Position numbers and translations under genes: made by a program
Shown: piece after piece, positions 33,124-41,199 of the stretch
Numbering within the stretch: position 1 is the stretch's first letter
Layout of the letters: each line of letters opens with the position of its first letter
Assembly: GCA_002300355.1 (NCBI GenBank)
Contig: NSGV01000002.1
Coordinates: 930,001-994,000 of the forward strand
From: Streptomyces sp. TLI_235
GTDB lineage: Bacteria > Actinomycetota > Actinomycetes > Streptomycetales > Streptomycetaceae
DNA length: 64,000 bases
Direction: 5' to 3'
The notes under the pieces: model-generated
Database searches by the model: none
The model's input: only the letters and a program-made list of their open reading frames with translations
What the model was told of the DNA's origin: nothing

Positions 33124-34548
33124 ATGCGATCACTCTCCCTGCCTCGCCGCCGTACCGTGCTCTCCGCCGCCGCCGTGGCCACCGCCGGGGTCGCGCTCGC
33201 CCGACCCGCCGCCGCCGCGCCGGCACTCGCCGCCCCCGCGGTCGAGCTGCCCTCCGACGCCCAGGCTGCCCGGGAGATCCGCGACGAGTTCGTGCACAGC
33301 TGGGAGGGGTACAAGCGGGCCGCCTGGGGCTACGACGAGGTCCGGCCGGTCTCCGGCGGGCGCAACGACTTCTTCGCCGACGGGCGCACGTTCGGCCTGT
33401 CCATGGTCGAGGCGCTGGACACCCTCTGGCTGATGGAGCTGGACGACGAGGTGGCGCTCGCCGCCGACTGGATCGAGAACGAACTGGACCCCGCCCAGGA
33501 CGCCGACGTCCAGGTCTTCGAGACGATCATCCGGCTGGTCGGCGGCCTGGTCTCCGGCTACCTGTGCACCGGCCGGCAGCCGCTGCTGGACCGCGGCCGC
33601 GAACTGGCGGACCGGCTGCTGCCCGCCTTCACCCGCTCCCCCACCGGCATGCCCTACCGGTACGTCAACCTGCGCACCGGCGCGGTCTCCGGCAACACCA
33701 GCCCGCTCGCCGAGATCGGCTCCAACATCCTGGAGTTCGGCATGCTGTCCAAGCTGACCGGCAATCAGAAGTACTGGGACGCGGCCAGGCGCGCCATGCG
33801 GGCCGTCTTCGACCGGCGTTCGGCGCTCGGCCTGCTCGGCACCACGCTGAACGTCGAGACCGGCCGCTGGACGGACACCACCTCCTGCGCCCCCAACCCG
33901 CCGGTCGACTCCTACTACGAGTACCTGTGGGCCGGCGCCGAACTCTTCGCCGACCGCGAACTCGGCGACTGGTACAGGCTGCTGATCGGCGCGGTGCTGC
34001 GGTACCAGCTGGAGCACCAGGGCGGCTACGCCTGGTACAAGCAGGTCGACTACGGCACCGGGCGGACGACCGGCCGCGGCGCCTCCGAACTCGGCTCCTT
34101 CTTCGCCGGCCTGCTCGGCAAGGGCGAGGACATGGACGCGGCCGTCGACTACTACAACACCTGGACGATGATCCTGGACAACAACCCGGTGGTGCCGGAG
34201 GCCATCGACTACGGCAACGCCACCGTCCGCTCGGCCCGCAACGACCTGCGGCCCGAGTACGTCAACTCCTCCTTCGACCTGTGGATGCTGACCGGCGAGC
34301 AGCGGTTCAAGGAGACCGCCTACGCCTACTTCGCGGGGCTGCGGGACCGGCTGCGGGTGCCCGGCGGCTACACCGTCGCCGACGACGTAACGACCGAGCC
34401 GCTGCGGCGCGGCGACCTGACGCCCGGCTACTGGTTCGCGGAGAACACCAAGTACCTGTACCTGATGTTCGCGGCGGCGCCGCGCTTCGACTACCGCTCC
34501 GGGCTGCTGTCCACGGAGGGCAAGCTGATGCGCGGCGCCGTGCGCTGA
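33124..34548 (+). CDS. Secreted GH47 family alpha-mannosidase-like glycosidase
   Basis: A 474-residue protein with a twin-arginine-like signal (RRRTVLSAAAVATAGVALA, cleavage after PAAAA near residue 36). The mature part has the alternating helical repeats of an (alpha/alpha)7 barrel. Family motifs are SMVEALDTLWLM near residue 100, SPLAEIGSNILEFGML, SYYEYLWAGAEL and PEYVNSSFDLWML. GH47 enzymes remove alpha-1,2-linked mannose, usually in eukaryotic glycoprotein processing, and need Ca2+. They are uncommon in bacteria. The start ATG is chosen to place the signal at the N-terminus; the ribosome site is weak. Confidence 0.85.
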   Translation: MRSLSLPRRRTVLSAAAVATAGVALARPAAAAPALAAPAVELPSDAQAAREIRDEFVHSWEGYKRAAWGYDEVRPVSGGRNDFFADGRTFGLSMVEALDTLWLMELDDEVALAADWIENELDPAQDADVQVFETIIRLVGGLVSGYLCTGRQPLLDRGRELADRLLPAFTRSPTGMPYRYVNLRTGAVSGNTSPLAEIGSNILEFGMLSKLTGNQKYWDAARRAMRAVFDRRSALGLLGTTLNVETGRWTDTTSCAPNPPVDSYYEYLWAGAELFADRELGDWYRLLIGAVLRYQLEHQGGYAWYKQVDYGTGRTTGRGASELGSFFAGLLGKGEDMDAAVDYYNTWTMILDNNPVVPEAIDYGNATVRSARNDLRPEYVNSSFDLWMLTGEQRFKETAYAYFAGLRDRLRVPGGYTVADDVTTEPLRRGDLTPGYWFAENTKYLYLMFAAAPRFDYRSGLLSTEGKLMRGAVR

Positions 34549-34556
34549 GGCCCCGG

Positions 34557-35753
34557 CTAGCGGGCCGTCAGGTACATCCCGGAGGCGTCCCGGCCGGCGG
34601 TGTTGCGGCAGGACCAGTTGCCGGTCGGCTGCGCGTCGAGCAGCGTCAGGCAGCGGCCGAGGGCGAGCTGTGCGTAGTGGTTGGGGTGGAAGGACTCCTG
34701 CAGGGTGCCCTGGGTGGTGGTGCCCATGTCGAGGAAGCGGGCCCACTCGCTGGTGGTCGCCGAGGGCGGCGTGCCCGGGACCGCGAGCCGGGTCGCGGTC
34801 GAGCAGACCTCACGGCCCTGCAGGAGGTCCCGCAGGTCGAGGAACTGCACGCCCTTGGCGGCGGCCACGGCGGCCAGCCGGTCGGAGATCTGCGGGACGA
34901 GCGAGTCACGGGCCCAGTCCGCGTCCAGGTTCCAGAACGGGCAGCCGCCGGTGTTGGTGCGGCTCCAGCCGCTCTCCGGGTAGCGGTTCTCGCTGCTGCG
35001 CGGGATCGGCGAGGGGTAGGACTGCAGCACGATCCGGTACGAGGAGGCGGTGTAGCCGGCGGCGGACATCACCGCGCGGACCTCGTCCACCGCCTTGCCG
35101 ACGCCGGCCATCGCGGCGTTCATCTTCGCGTCGACCGCGGTCTGCTGGTCGTCGTGGCAGTACGACCACCAGATCTCGTAGTCCTGGACGCAGGTCGAGA
35201 TCACGTCGGCGAAGCCCAGGTCGTTGCCGCCGACGGAGAGGGTGATCAGCTTGACGGTGTTCTGCGCGGCGACCGCGGCGAGCTGGTCGGCCTGCGGGGT
35301 CTCGCCCTTGAAGGACTGTCCGCCGTTCGCGGCGCGGAAGACGTTGGCGGTCGTGGCCCCGGAGCAGGCGAGGTTGATCTGGGTCTGCGCGACGCCGGCG
35401 GCGGAGCGGACCTCGGCGGAGTCGGAGCGGTCGCAGCCGCTCGTGTAGGTGGATCCGTAGACCCGGGCGGGGTCGTAGCCGCTGCCGGTCCAGGCGCGGT
35501 CGGTGCCGTCCCGGCTTCCGCTCGCGGTGTCGCTGTTGCCGTCCCAGCGTCCGGCCTCGCCGGATATGTAGCTGTCGCCCATCGAGACGACGGCGGTGGG
35601 GCCGGCGGCGGCCGCCGGGGCGGCGGCGGTGACCGTCAGGGGCAGGGAGAGGGCCGCGGCGACGCACAGGGCGGCGGCTCTGCGGGCAGTGGTGCCGCGG
35701 CCGGTGGTGCCGCGGGCGGCGGTGTCTCTTCGGGCAGGGCGGATCTCGGGCAC
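34557..35753 (-). CDS. Secreted SGNH/GDSL lipase-like hydrolase
   Basis: A 398-residue protein with a long basic N-region and a signal peptide (ALCVAAALSLPLTVTAAAPAAAA, residues about 27-50). The SGNH blocks are SMGDSYISGE (catalytic Ser near residue 60), SVGGNDLGFADV and ESFHPNHYAQ with Asp/His near the C-terminus. Cysteine pairs in the mature part suggest disulfides, as in streptomycete secreted lipases. It is expected to release fatty acids or acetyl groups. It is convergent with the GH47 gene, eight bases apart, and no terminator lies between. Confidence 0.9.
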   Translation of the reverse strand: MPEIRPARRDTAARGTTGRGTTARRAAALCVAAALSLPLTVTAAAPAAAAGPTAVVSMGDSYISGEAGRWDGNSDTASGSRDGTDRAWTGSGYDPARVYGSTYTSGCDRSDSAEVRSAAGVAQTQINLACSGATTANVFRAANGGQSFKGETPQADQLAAVAAQNTVKLITLSVGGNDLGFADVISTCVQDYEIWWSYCHDDQQTAVDAKMNAAMAGVGKAVDEVRAVMSAAGYTASSYRIVLQSYPSPIPRSSENRYPESGWSRTNTGGCPFWNLDADWARDSLVPQISDRLAAVAAAKGVQFLDLRDLLQGREVCSTATRLAVPGTPPSATTSEWARFLDMGTTTQGTLQESFHPNHYAQLALGRCLTLLDAQPTGNWSCRNTAGRDASGMYLTAR

Positions 35754-35937
35754 GGCGAAACTCCTGCGGACGGCCTCGCGCTGTGGGGGCGCGAGGCTGG
35801 TGAGGGTGGACCGCCGGCCGGTGGCGCGATGAAGATGGCATGGACGCGGTTGTTACCGCCAGGTATCTGCATGCCACAATTCGGACAGTGACGAGGTTTC
35901 TCCCTCCGTCACCGCCGCGCGCCGGGAATGACCCGGA

Positions 35938-37287
35938 TCACACCCCCCGCGAGCTGCCCCGGCCCGCCGCGAGCACCTCGGCGACGTCCGCCGCGAGCCG
36001 CGCCGCCTCCGCCGGCGCGAGCGTCGCCACCGTGAGCCGGATCCCGGGCTCCGAGTGCAGACGGAAGCGCGCACCGGGCGCGGCCACCCACCCGCGCTGC
36101 ACCAGCCCCGCCACCGCCGTCGTCTCGTCCCGCACCGGGATCCACACGTTCAGGCCGCTGCGCCCGTACGCGGTGATGCCGTGCCCGGCGAGGGCCCGCA
36201 GCAGGGCCGCCCGGCGCTCCGCGTAGGCGGCCGCCACCTCGGCGACCGGCGCGGCGTCGGTGCGCCACAGCTCCGCCACGGCCCGCTGCAGCAGGTGGCT
36301 GACCCAGCCCGCGGCCAGCCGCTGCCGCCCCAGGATGCGCCCCACCGTGTCCTCGTCCCCGATCGCGACGGCGAGCCGCAGATCCGGGCCGTACGCCTTG
36401 GCCGCCGACCGGACCAGCAGGCGGTGCTCGGTGAGCGGGACGCCGTCCGGCCCCGCCGCGAGGGACTGGAACGGCAGGTCGACCATGCCGTGCCCGTGGT
36501 CGTCCTCGATCAGCAGAACGCCCGGACGGCCGGCGATCACGGCACGCAGCGCCGCGGCGCGGGCCGGGCTCAGCGCGGCGCCGGTCGGGTTCTGCGCACG
36601 GCTGGTGACGACCAGGCAGCGGGCGCCCAGCGCCAGCGCGTTCGCCACCTCGCCGGGCAGCGGCCCCTCGTCGTCCGTCCGGACGGGGACGGGCTTGAGG
36701 CCGAGCGCGGGCAGCAGGTCGAGCAGGCTGCCCCAGCCCGGATCCTCGACGGCGACCAGGTCGCCCGGGCGCAGCCGGGTGACCAGGGCCCGCTCGATGG
36801 TGTCGAGCGAGCCGGAGCAGACCACGATCGAGCCCGCCGGGGCACCGTCCGCCGCGAAGGAGGCGCGGGCGAGAGCGACCAGCCCCGGGTCGGCGGCCGG
36901 GTGCCCGTACAGCACCGGCTCGGCCGCCGCCGCGGCGGCCAGGGCGGGGCCGAGCGGGGGCAGCAGGGCCGGGTCCGGATTGCCGGCGGAGAGATCGCGG
37001 GCGCCGGGCGGGACGGCGATGCCCACCTCGTCGCGCGGAGTGGTGACCGGCCGGGGGCGCACCCGGCTGCCCTTGCGGCCGGCCGTCTCGATCACGCCGC
37101 GGTCGCGCAGCAGGCGGTAGGCGGCGGCGACGGTGTTCGGGTTCACGCCCAGGTCGGTGGCGAGCTCGCGCAGCGGCGGCAGGGCCGCGCCGGGCGCCAG
37201 CCGGCCCGCGGCGACCGCCGCCTCGACGTCGGCGGCAATCTCACTGGCCCGCCGCCCCTTGATCGGATAATCTCCTAGCACAAACAC
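35938..37287 (-). CDS. MocR/PdxR-like GntR regulator with aminotransferase domain
   Basis: A 449-residue fusion. Residues 1-75 form a GntR winged helix (ALPPLRELATDLGVNPNTVAAAYRLLRDRG). Residues 95-449 form a fold-type I aminotransferase. The PLP-binding segment RSAAKAYGPDLRLAV supplies the Schiff-base lysine, and YGHPAADPGL and EDDHGHG are cofactor contacts. Such regulators sense pyridoxal phosphate or an amino compound. It is divergent from two FMN split-barrel genes, suggesting a vitamin B6-linked circuit. The GTG start at 37287 lies 5 bases from a palindrome, so the transcript may be short-leadered. Confidence 0.88.
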   Translation of the reverse strand: MFVLGDYPIKGRRASEIAADVEAAVAAGRLAPGAALPPLRELATDLGVNPNTVAAAYRLLRDRGVIETAGRKGSRVRPRPVTTPRDEVGIAVPPGARDLSAGNPDPALLPPLGPALAAAAAAEPVLYGHPAADPGLVALARASFAADGAPAGSIVVCSGSLDTIERALVTRLRPGDLVAVEDPGWGSLLDLLPALGLKPVPVRTDDEGPLPGEVANALALGARCLVVTSRAQNPTGAALSPARAAALRAVIAGRPGVLLIEDDHGHGMVDLPFQSLAAGPDGVPLTEHRLLVRSAAKAYGPDLRLAVAIGDEDTVGRILGRQRLAAGWVSHLLQRAVAELWRTDAAPVAEVAAAYAERRAALLRALAGHGITAYGRSGLNVWIPVRDETTAVAGLVQRGWVAAPGARFRLHSEPGIRLTVATLAPAEAARLAADVAEVLAAGRGSSRGV

Positions 37288-37292
37288 AAGTA

Positions 37293-37304
37293 TGCACTAG
37301 TGCA
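37293..37304. promoter_or_regulatory. Palindrome between MocR and PNPOx-like genes
   Basis: The perfect 12-base palindrome TGCACTAGTGCA lies in the 28-base intergenic gap. Flanking CACAAGT/CACTAGT half-sites are partially repeated. It is a candidate MocR operator. Confidence 0.6.
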
Positions 37305-37315
37305 GTGAGGTTGTC

Positions 37316-37987
37316 ATGTCGGACACGGCCTACGCCCGGACCCCCCGCACCGTCCCCACCCGATCGCGCGACCGCGCCAGCTGGGACAGGGCGGCCGTGC
37401 ACGCCGTCCTCGACGCCGCCTGGGTCTGCCACCTCGGCTTCGTCGCCGACGGCGAGCCCGTGGTGCTGCCCACCATCTACGCCCGGGTCGGCGACGCCCT
37501 CTACCTGCACGGCTCCACCGGCAGCCGCCCGCTGCGCGGCGCCGGGGCCGACGAGGGATTGCCGGTGTGCGTGACGGTGACGCTGGTCGACGGCATCGTG
37601 CTGGCCAAGTCCGCCTTCAACCACTCCGTCAACTACCGCTCGGTGGTGGCCCACGGCATCGCCCGCCAGGTCACCGACCCGGAGGAGCTGTCGCTGGCTC
37701 TGGACGCGCTGGTCGACCAGGCGGTACCCGGCCGCTCGGCCGACGCCCGGCGGGCGAACGCGAAGGAGCTGGCGGCGACCGCCGTCGTCCGGCTCGACCT
37801 GGACGAGGTGTCCCTCAAGTCCCGCGCCGGCGGCGTCAACGACGACGAGGCCGACCTGGGCCTGCCGCACTGGTCGGGCGTGGTGCCGGTGCACACCGCG
37901 TACGGCGCGCCCGAGCCGGACGGGCACACCGCCGGCCCCGTCCCCGGCTACCTCGCGGACTTCGCCGCCGGGAGCCGGCCGTGCTGA
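37316..37987 (+). CDS. Pyridoxamine 5'-phosphate oxidase-family FMN protein
   Basis: A 223-residue flavin split-barrel protein. WVCHLGFVADGEPVVLPTIYAR and ALYLHGSTGSRPLR form the FMN-binding barrel, and SVNYRSVVAHG follows. It resembles NimA/DUF-type PNPOx relatives rather than PdxH itself. The reaction is unknown. It starts 28 bases from the divergent MocR gene, and its end overlaps the next gene by seven bases (GTGCTGA), implying coupling. Confidence 0.85.
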   Translation: MSDTAYARTPRTVPTRSRDRASWDRAAVHAVLDAAWVCHLGFVADGEPVVLPTIYARVGDALYLHGSTGSRPLRGAGADEGLPVCVTVTLVDGIVLAKSAFNHSVNYRSVVAHGIARQVTDPEELSLALDALVDQAVPGRSADARRANAKELAATAVVRLDLDEVSLKSRAGGVNDDEADLGLPHWSGVVPVHTAYGAPEPDGHTAGPVPGYLADFAAGSRPC

Positions 37988-38613
37988 TCAGGCCGTGGGA
38001 CCGCGGCGGCGACGCCGAGTGGCGGGCCTGGCTCGCCGAGGGCCGCGACTTCGGGCTGCTCGCCGCCAACGGCCCACCGGGGCAGGGCCCGGTCCTCGTC
38101 CCGACGCACTTCCTGCTGGACGCGGACGCCGGCGAGATCCTGCTCCACCTCGCCGCACCCAACCCGGTGTGGGCGGCGCTGCGCTGCGACCCGCACGCCA
38201 CGCTCGCGGTCACGGACGACTACGCCTACGCCCCCGGGCACTGGCGTGCCGAGCCGCACACGCCCACCAGCCTCTACGCCTCGGTGCACTTCCACTGCAC
38301 CGCCGAGATCGTGGAGGACGCGGCGGGCAACGCGGAGATCCTCCGCCGCCAGGTCGCGCACTTCCAGCCCGAGGCACCGCTCGACGTGACGCCCGGCGCC
38401 GCGCCGTACGGCCCGCTGCTCGGCGGCCTGCGCGGGCTGCGGCTGACGGTCCGGGAGGTCCGGGCGAAGTTCAAGTACGACGACAAGAAGCCGGTGGCGG
38501 AGCAGGCAGCGTTGGCCGACCGGCTCGCCGAGCGCGGCACCGGCCTGGACGGCGGCGCCCGGGCGCAGCTGCTGCGCCGCAACGCGCTGCGGGCGGCCGC
38601 GCCCGGGGGCTGA
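37981..38613 (+). CDS. FMN-binding negative transcriptional regulator, PaiB-like
   Basis: A 210-residue split-barrel protein of the PaiB/FMN_bind_2 family. LVPTHFLLD, ILLHLAAPNPVW, DDYAYAPGHWR and LRGLRLTVREVRAKFKYDDKKP are its landmarks. The last is the family-typical FKxxQ-like region. PaiB members were named from a B. subtilis negative regulator. GTG 37981 overlaps the stop of the previous gene (GTGCTGA), so the two are translated together. A joint role with the MocR regulator is inferred. Confidence 0.85.
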   Translation: MLIRPWDRGGDAEWRAWLAEGRDFGLLAANGPPGQGPVLVPTHFLLDADAGEILLHLAAPNPVWAALRCDPHATLAVTDDYAYAPGHWRAEPHTPTSLYASVHFHCTAEIVEDAAGNAEILRRQVAHFQPEAPLDVTPGAAPYGPLLGGLRGLRLTVREVRAKFKYDDKKPVAEQAALADRLAERGTGLDGGARAQLLRRNALRAAAPGG

Positions 38614-38789
38614 CGCCGCGGCACGCCCGGCCGGCCCGAGTCCTGGTGATCGCCGTCGGCCGGGTGATCGCCGTCGCCCGGTCGGCCCGGCCCGGCGGGC
38701 GGCGGGGGCCCCGACCTGATGGACTGTGGGATGCGCCCTGTCCATTCGGCCGAGCAGGAGGGCCGCTGACCGTCGAGGAGCCGCTCGCC

Positions 38790-40193
38790 GTGTCCACCTC
38801 CGCGCCGCACCCCGAGGACCATCTCGGCCACGTCGTCTTCATCTCGGCAGCGGCGGCGATGGGCGGCTTCCTGTTCGGCTACGACAGTGCGGTGATCAAC
38901 GGTGCGGTGACGGGCATTCAGCGGCACTTCGAGGTCGGCAACGGCACCACCGCGTTCGTGGTCGCGATCGCCCTGCTCGGCTCGGCGCTCGGTGCGGTGA
39001 TCGCCGGCCGGCTCGCCGACCACCTGGGCCGGGTGCGGACCATGCTGCTGGCCGCGGTGCTGTTCGCGATCAGCGGCGTCGGCTCGATGTTCCCGCCGAG
39101 CATCGGCGTGCTCGGCTTCTGGCGGGTCGTCGGCGGCATCGCGATCGGCATCGCCTCGGTGATCGCGCCGACCTACATCGCCGAGGTCGCGCCCACCGCA
39201 TACCGCGGCCGACTGGCCTCCTTCCAGCAGCTCGCGATCGTGCTCGGCATCACCGTCTCCCAGCTGGCCAACTACGCGCTCAACCAGGCGGCCGGCGGCG
39301 AGTCCACCAACCACCTCGGCGGCATCCAGGCCTGGCAGTGGATGCTCGGCGTGGAGGCGATCCCCGCGCTGGTGTACGGGCTGATGGCGCTGGCGATCCC
39401 GGAGTCGCCGCGCTTTCTGATCGCCGACCGGCGAGAGGACCAGGCCCGCGAGGTGCTCGCCGAGGTGGAGGGGCCGGAGGTCGATCTGGACGCGCGGATC
39501 GCCGAGATCCGGGCGGTGCTGCAGTCCGCGCACAAGCCGCGGGCGAAGGACCTGCTGGGCGGGCGGCTCGGGCTGCTGCCGATCGTCTGGATCGGCATCG
39601 GCGCCTCGGTCTTCCAGCAGTTCGTCGGCATCAACGTGATCTTCTACTACTCCTCCTTCCTCTGGCAGTCGGTCGGCATCAACGAGTCCGACTCCCTGCT
39701 GATCAGCCTCTCCACCTCGATCGTCAACGTGATCGGCACGGTGCTCGCGATGTCCCTGGTCGACCGGATCGGCCGCAAGCCGCTGGCGCTCGCGGGCTCG
39801 GCCGGCATGGCCGTCGCCCTGGGCACCGCCGCGTGGGCGTTCTCCTACCGGGAGGGCACCGGCGACAACGCGACGCTCGACCAGACCTACGCCACGGTCG
39901 CCCTGGTCGCCGCACACGTCTTCGTCTTCTGCTTCGCCTTCTCCTGGGGCGTGGTGGTCTGGGTGCTGCTCGGCGAGATGTTCCCCAACCGGATCCGGGC
40001 GCTCGCGCTGTCGGTGGCGGCGTCCGCGCAGTGGATCGCCAACTGGGCGATCACCGTCAGCTTTCCGGACCTGGCGGACTGGAACCTGTCGGCGACGTAC
40101 GCCATCTACGCGGGTTTCGCACTGCTCTCCATCCCGTTCGTGGTCTTCTGCATCCGGGAGACCAAGGGGCGGGCACTGGAGGAGATGGGCTGA
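38790..40193 (+). CDS. Sugar porter family MFS transporter
   Basis: A 467-residue 12-helix sugar/H+ symporter. Family marks are FGYDSAVINGAV in helix 1, GRLADHLGRVR, PTYIAEVAPTAYRGRL after helix 4, IPESPRFLI at the central loop, QQFVGINVIFYYS in helix 7 and LVDRIGRKPL in the 8-9 loop. The PESPR and PET-like ends (RETKGRALEEM) are complete. It imports a hexose or pentose. GTG 38790 has GAGGAG about ten bases upstream. The gap 38614-38789 holds no gene. Confidence 0.9.
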   Translation: MSTSAPHPEDHLGHVVFISAAAAMGGFLFGYDSAVINGAVTGIQRHFEVGNGTTAFVVAIALLGSALGAVIAGRLADHLGRVRTMLLAAVLFAISGVGSMFPPSIGVLGFWRVVGGIAIGIASVIAPTYIAEVAPTAYRGRLASFQQLAIVLGITVSQLANYALNQAAGGESTNHLGGIQAWQWMLGVEAIPALVYGLMALAIPESPRFLIADRREDQAREVLAEVEGPEVDLDARIAEIRAVLQSAHKPRAKDLLGGRLGLLPIVWIGIGASVFQQFVGINVIFYYSSFLWQSVGINESDSLLISLSTSIVNVIGTVLAMSLVDRIGRKPLALAGSAGMAVALGTAAWAFSYREGTGDNATLDQTYATVALVAAHVFVFCFAFSWGVVVWVLLGEMFPNRIRALALSVAASAQWIANWAITVSFPDLADWNLSATYAIYAGFALLSIPFVVFCIRETKGRALEEMG

Positions 40194-40367
40194 CGGGCGC
40201 GCGGGCCCGCTCACCCGATCGGCGCGGTGCGGGTGCCGGGTGCCGCGCGGCCGCCGCGCATAGCATCGTCCCCGCATCCCTCCCGCAGCACCGCTCCCGT
40301 ACCGTCCGGCGGGCCCACCCGTGCCCACCGCCCGCCGCGCGCACGCGGCCCACCCCACGGAGAGGCC

Positions 40368-41060
40368 ATGGGCAGTTCCCCGCAGAACGTCACCTTCCCC
40401 AGCAACGGGGGGACGGCACACGGCTACCTGGCGCTGCCACCGCAGGGCACCGGGCCCGGGTTGGTGGTCGTCCAGGAGTGGTGGGGGCTGACCTCGCACA
40501 TGGTGTCGACGGTGGACCGCTTCGGCGCCGAGGGCTTCGTCACCCTCGCACCGGACCTGTTCGGCGGCGCCACCACCCACGGCCGCGAGGAGGCCGCCCG
40601 GATGCTGCGCGAACTGCCCGCCGACCGGGCCGCCCGCGACCTGCGCGGCGCCGTGGACTTCCTGCTCGGCCAACCGCACGTGGTCGGGGACGCGGTCGGC
40701 GTCGTCGGGTTCTGCATGGGCGGCGGGCTCGCGCTGGTGCTGGCCGCGCAGGAGGGCGACCGGGTCGCCGCGGTGGTGCCCTTCTACGGCCTGCCGAAGA
40801 TCCCGGACTACGACTACCGCGGACTGACCGCGCACGTCCTCGGCCACTACGGCGAGGAGGACCCCTCGATCCGCCAGAAGGCGGTGGACGAGGCCGCGAT
40901 GCTCATCGGCGAGGCCACCGACCGGCGGCCGGAGATCCACTTCTACCCGGCCGGGCACGCCTTCATGAACGACGAGAACCTCGCCGGCACCTACGACCCT
41001 TTGCAGGCGGGGATCGCCTGGCAGCGCACGCTCAGCTTCCTCTGGGGCCACCTGGGCTGA
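40368..41060 (+). CDS. Dienelactone hydrolase family protein
   Basis: A 230-residue alpha/beta hydrolase of the dienelactone type. The nucleophile is a cysteine in GFCMGGG (about residue 122). The acid is in HYGEEDPSI and the catalytic His in PAGHAFMND. VVQEWWGL near residue 35 is the oxyanion region. Substrates range from dienelactones to other esters. ATG 40368 follows GGAGAGG. The gap of 174 bases after the sugar porter holds no gene. Monocistronic. Confidence 0.9.
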   Translation: MGSSPQNVTFPSNGGTAHGYLALPPQGTGPGLVVVQEWWGLTSHMVSTVDRFGAEGFVTLAPDLFGGATTHGREEAARMLRELPADRAARDLRGAVDFLLGQPHVVGDAVGVVGFCMGGGLALVLAAQEGDRVAAVVPFYGLPKIPDYDYRGLTAHVLGHYGEEDPSIRQKAVDEAAMLIGEATDRRPEIHFYPAGHAFMNDENLAGTYDPLQAGIAWQRTLSFLWGHLG

Positions 41061-41164
41061 CCGCCCGACCGCGCCCGACCGCACCCGGCCCGCCCGGTCC
41101 GCCCGGCCCGCCGGGGTCCGGACGGCATCAACCGGAGTCCGGACGAGGGGCACCGGAAACCGGA

Positions 41165-41193
41165 TGGACATCGCGCGGCGGAACGCCGATAGT
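41165..41193 (+). promoter_or_regulatory. Promoter giving a leaderless exporter mRNA
   Basis: The -35 TGGACA (41165-41170), a 17-base spacer and the -10 GATAGT (41188-41193) lie so that transcription would begin about six to seven bases later, at GTG 41200. The ATG at 41164 lies at the -35 element and thus cannot be in the transcript. Confidence 0.65.
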
Positions 41194-41199
41194 CTCCGG

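Noticed and set aside
41164..41199. ATG at 41164 as the start of the DHA3 exporter
   Set aside because: It lies at a good -35 element, so the transcript cannot include it if the promoter is correct.
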